From: JAHEJN01 sp963787285
GTDB lineage: Bacteria > Actinomycetota > Acidimicrobiia > Acidimicrobiales > JAHEJN01
Length of the DNA: 64,000 nucleotides
Direction: 5' to 3'
NCBI GenBank assembly: GCA_963787285.1
Contig: CAWBCM010000006.1
Span: forward strand, 124,001-188,000
This document shows positions 8,036 to 17,642 of this stretch, in pieces (position 1 is the first letter of the stretch; every line of letters begins with the position of its first letter). The notes under the pieces are model-generated. The model had not been told where the DNA came from, ran no database searches, and worked only from the letters and a program-made list of their open reading frames with translations. The position numbers and the translations under genes were made by a program.

Positions 8036-9081
8036 GGGTGCTCGCGGCAATGTCGGGCGGGGTCGACTCGTCGGTCGCCGCCGCGCTGTTGGCCGCCGAG
8101 GGCCACGAGGTCACCGGCGTGACGATGAAGCTCTGGGGCGGGGCCAGCGACACCGGGTGTTGCTCGGTCAGCGACGTCGACGACGCCCGTCGGGTCGCCG
8201 ACCACCTCGGCATCGAACACCATGTGTTCAACTTCGGCGACGACTTCGAGCGGTTCGTCGTCGGTCCCTACGTCGCCGACCATCAGGCAGGGCGGACACC
8301 GAATCCCTGCATCGAGTGCAACCGCCACATCAAGTTCGACCGCCTGCTCGAGCGGGCGGCCGCGCTCGACTTCGACGCCGTCGCCACGGGGCACCACGCC
8401 CGAATCGTTCGCACCGCAGCGGGTTCACCGCGCCTTGCTCGGGGGGCCGACCCGGCCAAGGACCAGTCGTATGTCCTGCACATGCTGAGCGAGCGGCAGC
8501 TCGAATCGCTGCTCCTGCCCATCGGCCACCTCACCAAGGCCGAGGTGCGAGCGGTGGCCGAGCGGTACGGGCTGCGCACCGCGACCAAGCCCGACAGCCA
8601 GGATGTCTGCTTCATCACCTCCACCCAGGGTCGCAGTGCCTTTCTCGACGAACGCATCGAGCTCACACCCGGTGAGGTCGTCGGCACCGACGGAACCCAC
8701 CTCGGCCACGTACCGGGTGTCCAACTCGTCACCATCGGCCAGCGCAAGGGGCTCGACGTCGGCGGTCACCCCGAACCCCGCTACGTGGTCGACGTCGACG
8801 TGTCGGCCGCCCGCGTCACGATCGGGTCGGCCCGCGATCTCCTCACCGACAGCACACCCCTCGTCGATCTGGCCTGGACCGCCGCAGCCGTACGTGAGCC
8901 GGTGCGGGTGCAGGCCAGCGCCCACGGCGAGGTCGCCGAGGGCACGGTGATCGGCGCCACCGTGCAGTGGTCCCGCCCGCACCGCCGCATCGCCCCCGGT
9001 CAGAGCGTGGTCTTCTACGCCGAGACCGACGGTTGGCAGGTCGTGGTGGGTGGTGCCACCGCCGATCGACCGCGGGGCTGA
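8032..9081 (+). CDS. mnmA: tRNA-specific 2-thiouridylase
   Basis: MnmA activates U34 of Lys, Glu and Gln tRNAs with ATP and inserts sulfur to form 2-thiouridine. The 349-residue protein starts MRVLAAMSGGVDSSVAAALL, which contains the PP-loop SGGVDSS. The first catalytic Cys lies in GRTPNPCIECNRHIKFD and the second in KPDSQDVCFI. The ATG overlaps the stop of the cysteine desulfurase, giving a direct enzyme-donor pair. The C-terminal beta-barrel region ends with QSVVFYAETDGWQVVVGG, as expected. Confidence 0.95.
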   Translation: MRVLAAMSGGVDSSVAAALLAAEGHEVTGVTMKLWGGASDTGCCSVSDVDDARRVADHLGIEHHVFNFGDDFERFVVGPYVADHQAGRTPNPCIECNRHIKFDRLLERAAALDFDAVATGHHARIVRTAAGSPRLARGADPAKDQSYVLHMLSERQLESLLLPIGHLTKAEVRAVAERYGLRTATKPDSQDVCFITSTQGRSAFLDERIELTPGEVVGTDGTHLGHVPGVQLVTIGQRKGLDVGGHPEPRYVVDVDVSAARVTIGSARDLLTDSTPLVDLAWTAAAVREPVRVQASAHGEVAEGTVIGATVQWSRPHRRIAPGQSVVFYAETDGWQVVVGGATADRPRG

Positions 9082-9094
9082 TCGAACTTCGGCG

Positions 9095-9970
9095 TCAACC
9101 CACCGGGATGCGCCGGGATTCGGCCTCTCGCAACGCAACACCGGGCCGGCTCGGGGTCACCAGCAGTGCCCCGACCCGGTTGCCGGAATCGAGAGGGCGA
9201 CGTCGCTCGGGCCTCCGCACGATCGTCATCGGCGTCACGAAGGCCAGCTCGAGGGCCAGGCCCGGTGCCATCAGCGTGAGGTCTTCGGCGTCGGTGTCGG
9301 CCAGCGCGGGCCCGAAGCGGTCGATGTCGGCCCGCCGGAACAGCTGGGGGTCGGCGAGAGCCGAGAAGTCGTGGACGACGATGCCGGCCGGCACGAAAAC
9401 GAGCCACCGCTGACCCAGACCGTGCAGCGCCCGCACGGCAACGAGCGCGAGCGGCACACCTGCCCCGACCGCGATCGCGCCGAGCACCCACTGGCGTGCG
9501 CCCAACAGGAGAGGACCGGTGCCGGCACCGGCCACCGCAACCGCCCAGGCCAAGGGGATCGGGCCGAGCAGCAACCGCCCGGGAGGACGCAGTGGGAGAC
9601 GACGCTCGTCGCCGTAGGCCGTGCCGTTCACGAAGGCTGCCCCGACGGGCGCGCTCATCACGATGACCGAGATGACGCCGGTGACCACGACGGCGAGCAG
9701 CTCGGTTGCGAGCGCGGAGTCGGCGGTCATCGCCCACAGCGCCGCCGCCAGGGACGCCGGTGCGACGATGCGGAGAAACGTCAGCGACACGGTGTGGGGC
9801 ACGAGAAGGGCGATCAGCCCGATCGCCCAGCCTGTCCAGAGTCCCACCGCGGCCGTCGAGCCGACTCCCGACGACCGACCGTCGAGGGCGTCGACGAAGA
9901 GGGCACCGGCCGAGTAGGGAAGCGAGAACCACAGGAGTCGCAGCACCCACAACGTGACTCGGTCGGTCAT
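9095..9970 (-). CDS. Multi-pass membrane protein of unknown function
   Basis: The 291-residue protein has about six hydrophobic segments in residues 5-180 (for example WAIGLIALLVPHTVSLTFL and LLAVVVTGVISVIVM). A soluble C-terminal part follows (WLVFVPAGIVVHDFSALADP), which resembles a PH-like domain and ends in an Arg-rich tail. ATG 9970 is six nt after TAGTCT (9977-9982), giving a leaderless start. It diverges from ligA, with both -10 elements inside 56 bp. I do not recognise its family. Confidence 0.7.
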   Translation of the reverse strand: MTDRVTLWVLRLLWFSLPYSAGALFVDALDGRSSGVGSTAAVGLWTGWAIGLIALLVPHTVSLTFLRIVAPASLAAALWAMTADSALATELLAVVVTGVISVIVMSAPVGAAFVNGTAYGDERRLPLRPPGRLLLGPIPLAWAVAVAGAGTGPLLLGARQWVLGAIAVGAGVPLALVAVRALHGLGQRWLVFVPAGIVVHDFSALADPQLFRRADIDRFGPALADTDAEDLTLMAPGLALELAFVTPMTIVRRPERRRPLDSGNRVGALLVTPSRPGVALREAESRRIPVG

Positions 9971-10026
9971 CCGGGCAGACTACCGAGGCTGTCAGCGCGC
10001 CCTGCGGGAGTCCTAGAGTCGGCGTC

Positions 10027-12084
10027 GTGACTTCGAGCACCGACCACGATCCCGAGGCCCGTATCGCGTCGTTGCGTGAGCAGGTGCGGTTCCACCTGGA
10101 GCGCTATCACCGAGACGACGCGCCGGTGATCAGCGACGCCGACTACGACGACCTCATCGGCGAGCTCCGCGCCCTCGAGGCCGAGCATCCCGAACTGGTC
10201 ACGCCCGACTCGCCCACCCAGACCGTCGGCGCTCCGGCGTCGACCCTTTTCGCGCCGGTGAGCCATCGCCAGCGCATGTTGTCGCTCGACAACGCCTTCA
10301 GCGTCGACGATCTCACCGAGTGGGCGGCCCGGCTCGATCGCCGGCTCGACGGGGAGACCGGCATCGACGCCTACGTCTGCGAGCTGAAGTTCGACGGCCT
10401 GGCGGTGTCGATCGTGTACGAGAACGGACAGCTCGTGCAGGCCGCCACGCGCGGCGACGGCCGCACCGGCGAAGACGTCACCCACAACATCCGCACGATC
10501 GACGACATACCCGAGACTCTGGCACTGCCGAAGGGCACGTCGATCCCCGAGATCATCGAGGTGCGGGGTGAGGTCTACCTCCGACTCTCGACCTTCGACG
10601 AGCTGAACCGAGCGCAGGTCGCCGCCGGGAACAATCCCTACGTCAACCCGCGCAACGCAGCAGCAGGCTCGATTCGACAGAAGGATTCAGCCGTTACCGC
10701 AACGCGCAATCTTTCGTTCTGGTCGTATCAGCTCGGCGAGCTCGCCGGTGGTCCCGAACTCGACTCCCACCACGCCACCCTCGACTACCTGCGTCGTCTC
10801 GGGCTGCCCGTGAACGAGCATGCCCGCCTGGTGACCAACGGCATCGCCGGCGTCGTGGCCTTCGTCGAGGAGTTCGAGGCGCGGCGCCACGAGCTCGACT
10901 ACGAGTTCGACGGCATCGTGGTCAAGGTCGACTCGTTGCCCGTGCAACGTGAGCTGGGCATGACCTCGCGGGCGCCGCGTTGGGCGATCGCCTACAAGCT
11001 GCCGCCCGAGGAACGCACGACCAAGCTGGTCGACATCTTCGTCTCGATCGGTGCCGGTGGCTCGGCTACCCCGTTCGCGCACCTCGAACCGGTGTTCGTC
11101 GGCGGTGTCACCGTCACCAACGCCACCCTGCACAACGAGGACCAGGTGAGGGCCAAGGACGTCCGCCCCGGCGACACCGTGATCGTGCGACGGGCCGGAG
11201 AGGTCATTCCCGAGGTGGTCGGGCCGGTCCTCGCCGATCGTCCCGACGGACTGCCCGAATGGACCTTTCCCCGCGACTGCCCGGTGTGCGGCGTGGCCCT
11301 CGTGCGTCCCGAAGGCGAGGCCCGCACGCGATGCGTCAACTACGACTGTCCCCGTCAGGTGCGCGGTCGCATCGAGCACTTCGCCCAGCGCACCGCGATG
11401 GACATCGAACACCTCGGCGAGCAACGCATCGACCAGTTCGTGACCATTGGGCTGTTGGCGGATCCCGGAGATCTGTACACGTTCGACTTCGACGTGCTAC
11501 GCGAGCTGGAAGGCTACGGCGACACGTCGATCGACAACCTGGCCGTCGCCATCGACGCCTCCAAGACCCGTCCCCTGGCCAACCTGGTGTTCGGGCTGCG
11601 CATCCCGCACGTGGGGGGCACGATCGCCGAGCTGCTGGCCACTTCCTTCGGTCACCTCGACGCCATCGCCGAGGCCGACGCCGATGCTCTGGCCGCCGTC
11701 GACGGTATCGGACCCGTCGTCGCCGAGGCCGTGCACACCTGGTTCCACACCCCTCGGAACCTCGAGGTGATCGGCAAGCTCCGGGCGGCGGGCGTCAACT
11801 TCGCCGGACCCGAAATCGACGAGTCGGCCCAGACCCTCGACGGCATGAACATCGTCGTCACGGGTGCCCTCGGGCGATTCACCCGCGACGAGGTCCAGGC
11901 GCTCATCAAGGCCCACGGCGGCAAGTCTCCCGGCTCGATCTCGAAACGGACCACGGCGCTGTTGGCCGGTGAGGGTGGCGGTTCGAAGCGGACCAAGGCC
12001 GACGAGCTGGGAGTGCCCATCATCGACGAGGAGGGTTTCGCCACCCTGCTCGAGACCGGCGAGCTGCCCGGTCAGCCCGGGTAG
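10027..12084 (+). CDS. ligA: NAD-dependent DNA ligase
   Basis: LigA seals nicks using NAD during replication and repair. The 685-residue protein shows the family layout: an Ia domain with HPELVTPDSPTQTVG, adenylation Lys121 in ELKFDGLAV, then an OB fold. A zinc finger follows (CPVCGVALVRPEGEARTRC, NYDCPRQ), then helix-hairpin-helix repeats (about residues 500-590), and a C-terminal BRCT domain starting at LDGMNIVVTGALGRFTRDEV. GTG 10027 follows TAGAGT (10014-10019) by seven nt. Its 3' end overlaps the convergent hydrolase gene by 13 bp. Confidence 0.95.
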   Translation: MTSSTDHDPEARIASLREQVRFHLERYHRDDAPVISDADYDDLIGELRALEAEHPELVTPDSPTQTVGAPASTLFAPVSHRQRMLSLDNAFSVDDLTEWAARLDRRLDGETGIDAYVCELKFDGLAVSIVYENGQLVQAATRGDGRTGEDVTHNIRTIDDIPETLALPKGTSIPEIIEVRGEVYLRLSTFDELNRAQVAAGNNPYVNPRNAAAGSIRQKDSAVTATRNLSFWSYQLGELAGGPELDSHHATLDYLRRLGLPVNEHARLVTNGIAGVVAFVEEFEARRHELDYEFDGIVVKVDSLPVQRELGMTSRAPRWAIAYKLPPEERTTKLVDIFVSIGAGGSATPFAHLEPVFVGGVTVTNATLHNEDQVRAKDVRPGDTVIVRRAGEVIPEVVGPVLADRPDGLPEWTFPRDCPVCGVALVRPEGEARTRCVNYDCPRQVRGRIEHFAQRTAMDIEHLGEQRIDQFVTIGLLADPGDLYTFDFDVLRELEGYGDTSIDNLAVAIDASKTRPLANLVFGLRIPHVGGTIAELLATSFGHLDAIAEADADALAAVDGIGPVVAEAVHTWFHTPRNLEVIGKLRAAGVNFAGPEIDESAQTLDGMNIVVTGALGRFTRDEVQALIKAHGGKSPGSISKRTTALLAGEGGGSKRTKADELGVPIIDEEGFATLLETGELPGQPG

Positions 12085-12896
12085 AGCTCGGTCGCGAAGG
12101 ACGCCACGATTTCGGCGAAGCCGACGGGGTCTTCGAGCTGGGGAAGATGGGCGGCGTCGGCGAGCTCGACGAAGCTCGCGCCGGGAATGCGTTGGGCCGC
12201 CGTGACCATGTGACCGGTGATGTCGGGAATGTCGTGAAGACCGGCCATGGTCAGCGTCGGCACCTCGATTTCCTCGAGGCGCGACCACGCCGGACGGTGC
12301 GACGCCTCGAGCTCGTCGCCGATCGGAAGCGAGCGCAGTGCGATGCCGTTCATGTCGAGGAACAGTCGCCGGGCCGCGCCGCCGACGAATCCGGCGGGGC
12401 GCGACGGACCGTCGAGCCAGAGCTGGGCCTCGAGGTCGTTCGCGGCGTCGAGCTGCCCCTCGGACTCGAGGCGTTCGATCTCCCCGTCGAGGGTTTCGAC
12501 CGCAGCGGGTTGGTCGTCGGCGTAGGGCGCGCCCCGGACCGAGGCGGCAACGAGCACCAACCCGACCACTCGCTCGGGCGAGCGAAGGGTGAAGTCCACG
12601 GCGACCCGCCCGCCCATCGAGTTGCCGATGAGCAGCGCGCCTTCGATCCGCAGGGCGTCGAGCACGGTGGTGAGATCGTCGACATGGGAGAACCGCTCTG
12701 CCTCGTGGCGAGTGGCCCCGAAACCCCGTCGGTCGTAGGCCACGAAGCGCCACCGATCGACGAGGCGGTCAGCCACCGCCTCCCAGATCCGCTGATCGCC
12801 GACGCCGGGATGGAGGGCAACGATGGCCGGCCCCACGCCCCGATCGACCACGGCCAGTTCGGCTCGACCGGAACGGACGTAGCGAAGATCACCCAT
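12072..12896 (-). CDS. Alpha/beta hydrolase
   Basis: The 274-residue protein has the fold landmarks VALHPGVGDQRIW (oxyanion region), the elbow GNSMGGRVAVDF with the nucleophile Ser, and DAAHLPQLEDP with the catalytic His. The substrate is unknown. I chose the ATG at 12896 (MGDLRYVRSGRAELAVVDRG) because a CAGGCT hexamer (12904-12909) sits seven nt upstream. The open frame continues 20 codons further, but that would extend toward the neighbouring gene. It converges with ligA, overlapping its end. Confidence 0.82.
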   Translation of the reverse strand: MGDLRYVRSGRAELAVVDRGVGPAIVALHPGVGDQRIWEAVADRLVDRWRFVAYDRRGFGATRHEAERFSHVDDLTTVLDALRIEGALLIGNSMGGRVAVDFTLRSPERVVGLVLVAASVRGAPYADDQPAAVETLDGEIERLESEGQLDAANDLEAQLWLDGPSRPAGFVGGAARRLFLDMNGIALRSLPIGDELEASHRPAWSRLEEIEVPTLTMAGLHDIPDITGHMVTAAQRIPGASFVELADAAHLPQLEDPVGFAEIVASFATELYPG

Positions 12897-12937
12897 GGCC
12901 GACAGCCTGTCAGTTGCGGCGTGTCGTTGCGTTTGAA

Positions 12938-13357
12938 TTAGGCCGCGGTGAAGCACCAGGTGAAGCTGGAGGCCAGGCCCGGACCCTCCGCCGATCGCCA
13001 GTACTGCGCCGTCACGCAGTTCTGATCGGGCAGGAGCGCGTCGAGGATCTTGCCCGGGCCCGGATCGAAGGCGACGATGTTGCGGGTCGGGTCGAAGGTG
13101 ACGTCACGAGGCGGGATGTCGACGTCGTTGATGCGCACGATGGTGCCCTCGTAGCCGGGAGCGAGGTCGAGCGAGACGACTTCCTGCTGGAGAACCTCGG
13201 CACTTCGAGCAGGCGAGATCGCATCGATCGCCGGATTGTCGACGACGGTGAGATCGTCGCCGCCCCCTCCCTCGGCCACGATGAATCCGACCACTGCCAC
13301 TCCGATGGCGGCCACCAGGCAGGCAACGACGGCAAGGCGAAGCTGGCGTTCGGTCAC
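12938..13357 (-). CDS. Membrane-anchored hypothetical protein (139 aa)
   Basis: The GTG start at 13357 follows CAGAAT (13364-13369) by six nt. After VTERQLRLAVVA comes a single hydrophobic segment (CLVAAIGVAVVGFIVAEGG), so the rest is probably outside the cell. The extracellular part contains the paired Cys residues DQNCVTAQYW and FTWCFTAA, which may form a disulfide. The gene diverges from the PASTA kinase gene, 81 bp away. No family was recognised, and function as a kinase partner would be speculation. Confidence 0.65.
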   Translation of the reverse strand: MTERQLRLAVVACLVAAIGVAVVGFIVAEGGGGDDLTVVDNPAIDAISPARSAEVLQQEVVSLDLAPGYEGTIVRINDVDIPPRDVTFDPTRNIVAFDPGPGKILDALLPDQNCVTAQYWRSAEGPGLASSFTWCFTAA

Positions 13358-13438
13358 CTCGGCATTCTGCCCGCCCCATCGGGAAATCACGCAGCAGCAT
13401 GCCTCTCTGCACACCGAACCGACCGGTACCCTCGCGCC

Positions 13439-15415
13439 GTGGCCCCTGTGTACATGGACGATCAGCTGGGTCGGGTGCTCGACGACCGCTATCGGCTCGT
13501 CGCGGCCATCGGCGCCGGAGCCTCGGCGCATGTCTTCCTCGCCGACGACACCCGACTGCGGCGCCGCGTCGCGGTCAAGCTGCTCCACGAGTCGCTGGCG
13601 GCCGACACCATGTTCCTGCGGCGCTTCGAGGCCGAGGCGCGGCTGGTGGCGGGACTCAACCACCCGCACATCATGGCGGTGCACGACTGGGGTCACCAGG
13701 GCGTCCCGTACCTGGTCACCGAGTACCTGAGCGGGGGAAGCCTCCGGCGCATGCTCGACGAGGGCGTGCGCTTGTCGCCCTCCCAGGCGTTGGTGGTCGG
13801 TCTCGAGGCTGCCCGGGCGCTCGACCACGCCCATCGTCGCGGTCTCGTGCACCGTGACATCAAGCCCGACAACCTCATCTTCGACGGCGAAGGCCGGCTT
13901 CGGATCGCCGACTTCGGCCTCGCCCGTGCACTGGCCGAGTCGTCGGTCACCGAGCCGAGCGGCACCTTTCTCGGTTCGGCCCGGTACGCGTCGCCCGAGC
14001 AGGCCAGGGGCTCGAACCTCGATGGCCGCTCCGACGTGTATTCGCTGGCGCTGGTTCTGGGCGAGGCGATGTCGGGGCGTCTGCCCTTCGACGCCGACAC
14101 GCAGCTGGGCACGCTCATGGCCCGCACCGAGATCGACTACGACCCGGGCGAGGCGGCGGGACTGCTTCGGCGGGCGCTCGCTCGGGCCGGTGCTCTCGAT
14201 CCGAACGAGCGGCCCGACGCCGACGGCTTCGCCGTCGCCATGATGGCGACGGCCGAGCAACTCCCACGCCCCGAGCCGCTGCCTTTGGCCGGGGCCATCG
14301 ACCGCGCCCCGACCAACGCCGAGCCCGCCGATGCCACCGAGATCGGTACCGGGTCGGTGGCGGTGGTCGGCGCGGAAACCCCTGAGCCGGCTGCCGAGCC
14401 CGATGTCGACGAGATGTCGCGTCGCGATCGCAAGGCAATCGCCCGCAAGGAGAAGCACCGGCGTCGTACCGATCGGCTGCTCGCCATCGAGCAGGGCGAG
14501 GTGAAGCGACGGCGGTGGCCGTGGGCGATCGTGGCGCTGCTCCTGGCCGTGGCTGCCGTCGCGGGTGGATTCCTCCTCTACGACAGCGCTCAGACCGAAC
14601 CGATCGTGGCGCCGTCGGTGGTCGGCGCGTCGATCGACGATCTCGACGAACTGATCGGCGACCTCGACCTCACGGTGCGTCGTCTCGACGTGCGCCGAGA
14701 CGGCACCGAGGTCGGCGAGATCGTGGCCCAGAGCCCTGCACCGGGTGCCGAGATGGAGGCAGGTGACGAGTTCGAGGTCACCGTGTCGCTCGGTGAGCCC
14801 CGAGCCGTGGTGCCGACCGACCTGGTCGGCATGGCCCTCGAGGCCGCCGACCTGCGGCTCCAGGCCGCACAGCTCGTGCTCGGCGAGGTCACTCGGGTGT
14901 TCGACGAGGAGGCCCCGCTCGATCAGGTGCTCGAGATCCTCGAGCCGCTGCCCGAGCTCGAGCGGGGATCGGCCGTGGCGCTGCTCGTCTCCGACGGTCC
15001 GGCACCGCGTCCGGTGCCCGAGGGCCTCGTGGGCCTGCCCGAGGCCGACGCCGTCGCGGCGATCGAGGCCGCTCGGTTGGCGGTTACCCGGGTCGAGGAG
15101 TTCAGCGACGAGGTCGAGCTCGGCCTGATCATCGCGGTGACCCCGCCGGCAGGCACCGAGCTCGCGGTGGGTTCGCCGGTCGAGATCGTCGTGTCCCTCG
15201 GGCGTGAGCCCGTGATCGTCCCCGATGTCGAGGGTCTCGACATCGACGAGGCGCAGGCGATCCTGGAAGAGGCGGGACTGGTCGTGATCGAGATCGAAGG
15301 TCCTCCCGGTCAACCGGTGCTCACCACCGATCCGCCGAACGGGACCGAGGTCTTCGCCGGTGACGAAGTGGTGATCTTCACCGTCGGCGCCGGTGATGCC
15401 GGCACCACGAACTGA
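13439..15415 (+). CDS. PASTA-domain eukaryotic-type serine/threonine kinase (PknB-like)
   Basis: This 658-residue transmembrane kinase phosphorylates Ser/Thr and probably senses muropeptides or lipid II outside the cell. The kinase domain covers residues 15-275: Gly-rich loop AIGAGASAHVF, Lys in RRVAVKLLHE, catalytic loop HRDIKPDNLIF and DFGLARAL. A charged juxtamembrane linker is followed by one helix (WAIVALLLAVAAVAGGFLL, about residue 362). Four PASTA repeats follow, starting near PSVVGASIDDL, PTDLVGMALEAA, PEGLVGLPEADA and PDVEGLDIDEAQ. GTG 13439 follows TACCCT (13427-13432) by six nt. Unlike many actinobacteria, it is not beside pbpA, rodA or pstP in this window. Confidence 0.92.
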   Translation: MAPVYMDDQLGRVLDDRYRLVAAIGAGASAHVFLADDTRLRRRVAVKLLHESLAADTMFLRRFEAEARLVAGLNHPHIMAVHDWGHQGVPYLVTEYLSGGSLRRMLDEGVRLSPSQALVVGLEAARALDHAHRRGLVHRDIKPDNLIFDGEGRLRIADFGLARALAESSVTEPSGTFLGSARYASPEQARGSNLDGRSDVYSLALVLGEAMSGRLPFDADTQLGTLMARTEIDYDPGEAAGLLRRALARAGALDPNERPDADGFAVAMMATAEQLPRPEPLPLAGAIDRAPTNAEPADATEIGTGSVAVVGAETPEPAAEPDVDEMSRRDRKAIARKEKHRRRTDRLLAIEQGEVKRRRWPWAIVALLLAVAAVAGGFLLYDSAQTEPIVAPSVVGASIDDLDELIGDLDLTVRRLDVRRDGTEVGEIVAQSPAPGAEMEAGDEFEVTVSLGEPRAVVPTDLVGMALEAADLRLQAAQLVLGEVTRVFDEEAPLDQVLEILEPLPELERGSAVALLVSDGPAPRPVPEGLVGLPEADAVAAIEAARLAVTRVEEFSDEVELGLIIAVTPPAGTELAVGSPVEIVVSLGREPVIVPDVEGLDIDEAQAILEEAGLVVIEIEGPPGQPVLTTDPPNGTEVFAGDEVVIFTVGAGDAGTTN

Positions 15416-15418
15416 GGA

Positions 15419-15847
15419 TCAATCGAGCGGAGCGGTGATGGCGAGTACCCGGAGATGCGCTTCGGCCACGACGCTCTCGGCCACCTGCGGCGCCTCGAGC
15501 TGTTGGAGCGCGAGGAGCTTGGCCAGGTCGCCCTCGACGCGGATGCTGCCGCTCATGAAGGCCAGCATCGCCGCCTGCGGATCGCGCCCGACCAGGAGGG
15601 CGTGGGCGGTGCGGTAGTCGAGGGTGACGGTGGCATCGACGGACTGGAGGGTGCCGACCTGGGGGATGGTCGAACCACTCGACGTGTCGATCGATGCCGT
15701 CGCGGTCCCGTCACCGAACGGCACGTCGGACACGATGAGATTGATGCTGATCGGCGGCAGCGAGATGTCGGAACGCGACGCGAACTCGTCGCGTATCTCG
15801 AGCGCCGCGACGATCCATTCGGAACTGAGGAACTGGTGGGTCGGCAC
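15419..15847 (-). CDS. SCP2 sterol-carrier-domain protein
   Basis: The 142-residue protein starting VPTHQFLSSEWIVAALEIRD matches the SCP2 lipid-binding fold. Strands such as INLIVSDVPF lead into TLDYRTAHALLVGRDPQAAM and then FMSGSIRVEGDLAKLLALQQ, the family's characteristic end. Such proteins bind fatty acyl or sterol-like ligands in a hydrophobic tunnel. The GTG at 15847 has a CACACT hexamer six nt upstream (15854-15859); longer reading of the frame lacks support. It sits alone between the convergent kinase gene and the divergent gatC. Confidence 0.8.
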   Translation of the reverse strand: MPTHQFLSSEWIVAALEIRDEFASRSDISLPPISINLIVSDVPFGDGTATASIDTSSGSTIPQVGTLQSVDATVTLDYRTAHALLVGRDPQAAMLAFMSGSIRVEGDLAKLLALQQLEAPQVAESVVAEAHLRVLAITAPLD

Positions 15848-15909
15848 CCGACAAGTGTGCCCGAAGAATCCACCGCGAGACGCCGAGGGTGATCGGTATC
15901 CTGCCCGCC

Positions 15910-16209
15910 ATGTCTTCACCCATCTCGCGCGACGACGTGGCGCACGTCGCCCGACTGGCACGGCTCGAGCTGGCCCCCGACGAGCTCGACCGTTTCACCG
16001 ATCAGCTGGGTGCCATTCTCGAACACGCCGCCGACGTCGAGGCCCTCGATGTCGACGACGTCGAGCCCATGCATCACCCGGTGCCCATGAGCAACGTGAT
16101 GCGGTCCGATGTCGTCGTACCCAGCCTCGACCGCGACGAGGTCCTCGCTCAGGCCCCCGCCGCCGAAGCCGGCCAGTTCCGGGTGCCGCCCGTGCTGGGA
16201 GAGGCCTGA
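15910..16209 (+). CDS. gatC: Asp-tRNA(Asn)/Glu-tRNA(Gln) amidotransferase subunit C
   Basis: GatC is the small scaffold subunit that wraps around GatA and GatB in the transamidation complex. The 99-residue protein begins MSSPISRDDVAHVARLARLE and contains the conserved LARLELAPDELDRF and DQLGAILEHAADVEALD stretches. It ends FRVPPVLGEA, the usual GatC tail. ATG 15910 is seven nt after TATCCT (15897-15902). Its TGA shares one base with the gatA ATG, so the three subunits are made from one transcript. Confidence 0.95.
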   Translation: MSSPISRDDVAHVARLARLELAPDELDRFTDQLGAILEHAADVEALDVDDVEPMHHPVPMSNVMRSDVVVPSLDRDEVLAQAPAAEAGQFRVPPVLGEA

Positions 16210-17642
16210 TGGGCGAGCGGGCCCTCGAACTGGCGGCTGCGGTTCGCGCCGGCGAACGGTCGGCACGGTCGGTGGTCGAGTCGCACCTGGCAGTCATTGC
16301 CGAACGTGAACCCGATGTCCACGCCTTCAACCTCGTGCTCGCCGACCTGGCGCTGGCTCGAGCCGACGAGATCGATGCCATCGTGGCCACAGGGGCCGAG
16401 CCCGGTCCGCTGGCCGGCGTGCCCATCGCCCTGAAGGACAACACGTGCATGCAGGGCGTGCCGACCACCTGCTCGTCGAAGATCCTCGGCCAGTGGCGAC
16501 CCCCGTACGACGCCACGGTGGTCCAACGCCTGCACGCCGCCGGGGCCATCGCCATCGGCAAGACCAATCTCGACGAGTTCGCCATGGGCAGCTCCACGGA
16601 GAACTCCGCCTTCGGGCCGACCCGGAACCCCCTCGATCTCGACCGGGTACCCGGCGGATCGAGTGGTGGCTCCGCCGCCGCCGTTGCGGCCGGATTCGCG
16701 CCGCTGGCCATCGGCTCCGACACCGGTGGCTCGATCCGCCAACCGGCCGCCTTCTGCGGCGTGGTCGGCATGAAGCCCACCTACGGTGCCGTGTCCCGCT
16801 ACGGCCTCATCGCCTTCGCGAGCTCGCTCGATCAGATCGGGCCCTTCGCCGTCGACGTCGCCGACGCCGCGGCCCTGTTCGAGGTCCTGGCCGGCCACGA
16901 TCCGCTCGACTCCACCTCGATCGCCGAGCCGGCGGTACACGTGTCGGCAGGGCTCGACCGCGGGATCGAGGGCCTTCGGGTCGGGGTGATCTCGGAGCTG
17001 TCGGGCGCCGGCATCGACGGCATCGCGCCCGACGTCCAGGCCCGCACCCGTGCCGCGGCCGATGCCCTCAGTGCGGCCGGGGCCCTCGTCGACGAGGTGT
17101 CGGTGCCGTCGACGGTCTACGGCCTGTCGGCCTACTACCTCATCGCACCGGCCGAGGCCAGCAGCAACCTGAGCCGGTACGACGGCGTCCGCTACGGCCT
17201 GCGTATCGACGGCGTCAACAACGAGGCGATGAACGTGGCCAGTCGAAGCGCCGGCTTCGGCGACGAGGTGAAGCGCCGCATCATGCTCGGCACCTACGCG
17301 CTCTCCGCCGGCTACTACGACGCGTACTACGGCAAGGCCCAGAAAGTACGCACGCTCATCCGGAACGACTTCGCGGCGGCCTACGAGAACCACGACGTCC
17401 TGTTGTCGCCGACCGCACCCACCACGGCATTCCCGCTCGGCGACCGGACCGCCGATCCCATGACGATGTACGTCAACGACGTGTGCACCATCCCGTCGAA
17501 TCTCGCCGGGCACCCGGCCATCTCGGTGCCCTATGGCGTCGGCGACTCCGGCCTCCCGATCGGCGTCCAGGTGCTGGCTCCGACCCAGGGAGAGGCCGTG
17601 ATGTTCCAGGTGGCGGCTGCGCTCGAACGGACGATGGCATGA
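16209..17642 (+). CDS. gatA: Asp-tRNA(Asn)/Glu-tRNA(Gln) amidotransferase subunit A
   Basis: GatA is the amidase that releases ammonia from glutamine for the GatB active site. The 477-residue protein has the amidase-signature catalytic triad: Lys in VPIALKDNTCMQG, cis-Ser in GGSSGGSAAAVAAG, and the nucleophile Ser in SDTGGSIRQPAAFCG. The start is set by the one-base overlap with gatC (TGATG). It ends in ATGA, overlapping gatB. Together with gatB this provides Gln-tRNA and possibly Asn-tRNA by the indirect route. Confidence 0.95.
   Translation: MGERALELAAAVRAGERSARSVVESHLAVIAEREPDVHAFNLVLADLALARADEIDAIVATGAEPGPLAGVPIALKDNTCMQGVPTTCSSKILGQWRPPYDATVVQRLHAAGAIAIGKTNLDEFAMGSSTENSAFGPTRNPLDLDRVPGGSSGGSAAAVAAGFAPLAIGSDTGGSIRQPAAFCGVVGMKPTYGAVSRYGLIAFASSLDQIGPFAVDVADAAALFEVLAGHDPLDSTSIAEPAVHVSAGLDRGIEGLRVGVISELSGAGIDGIAPDVQARTRAAADALSAAGALVDEVSVPSTVYGLSAYYLIAPAEASSNLSRYDGVRYGLRIDGVNNEAMNVASRSAGFGDEVKRRIMLGTYALSAGYYDAYYGKAQKVRTLIRNDFAAAYENHDVLLSPTAPTTAFPLGDRTADPMTMYVNDVCTIPSNLAGHPAISVPYGVGDSGLPIGVQVLAPTQGEAVMFQVAAALERTMA

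Noticed and set aside
12938..15313. 791-codon minus-strand frame across the kinase gene
   Set aside because: Only its end (12938-13357) has a promoter and protein-like sequence; the rest is antisense to the PASTA kinase.
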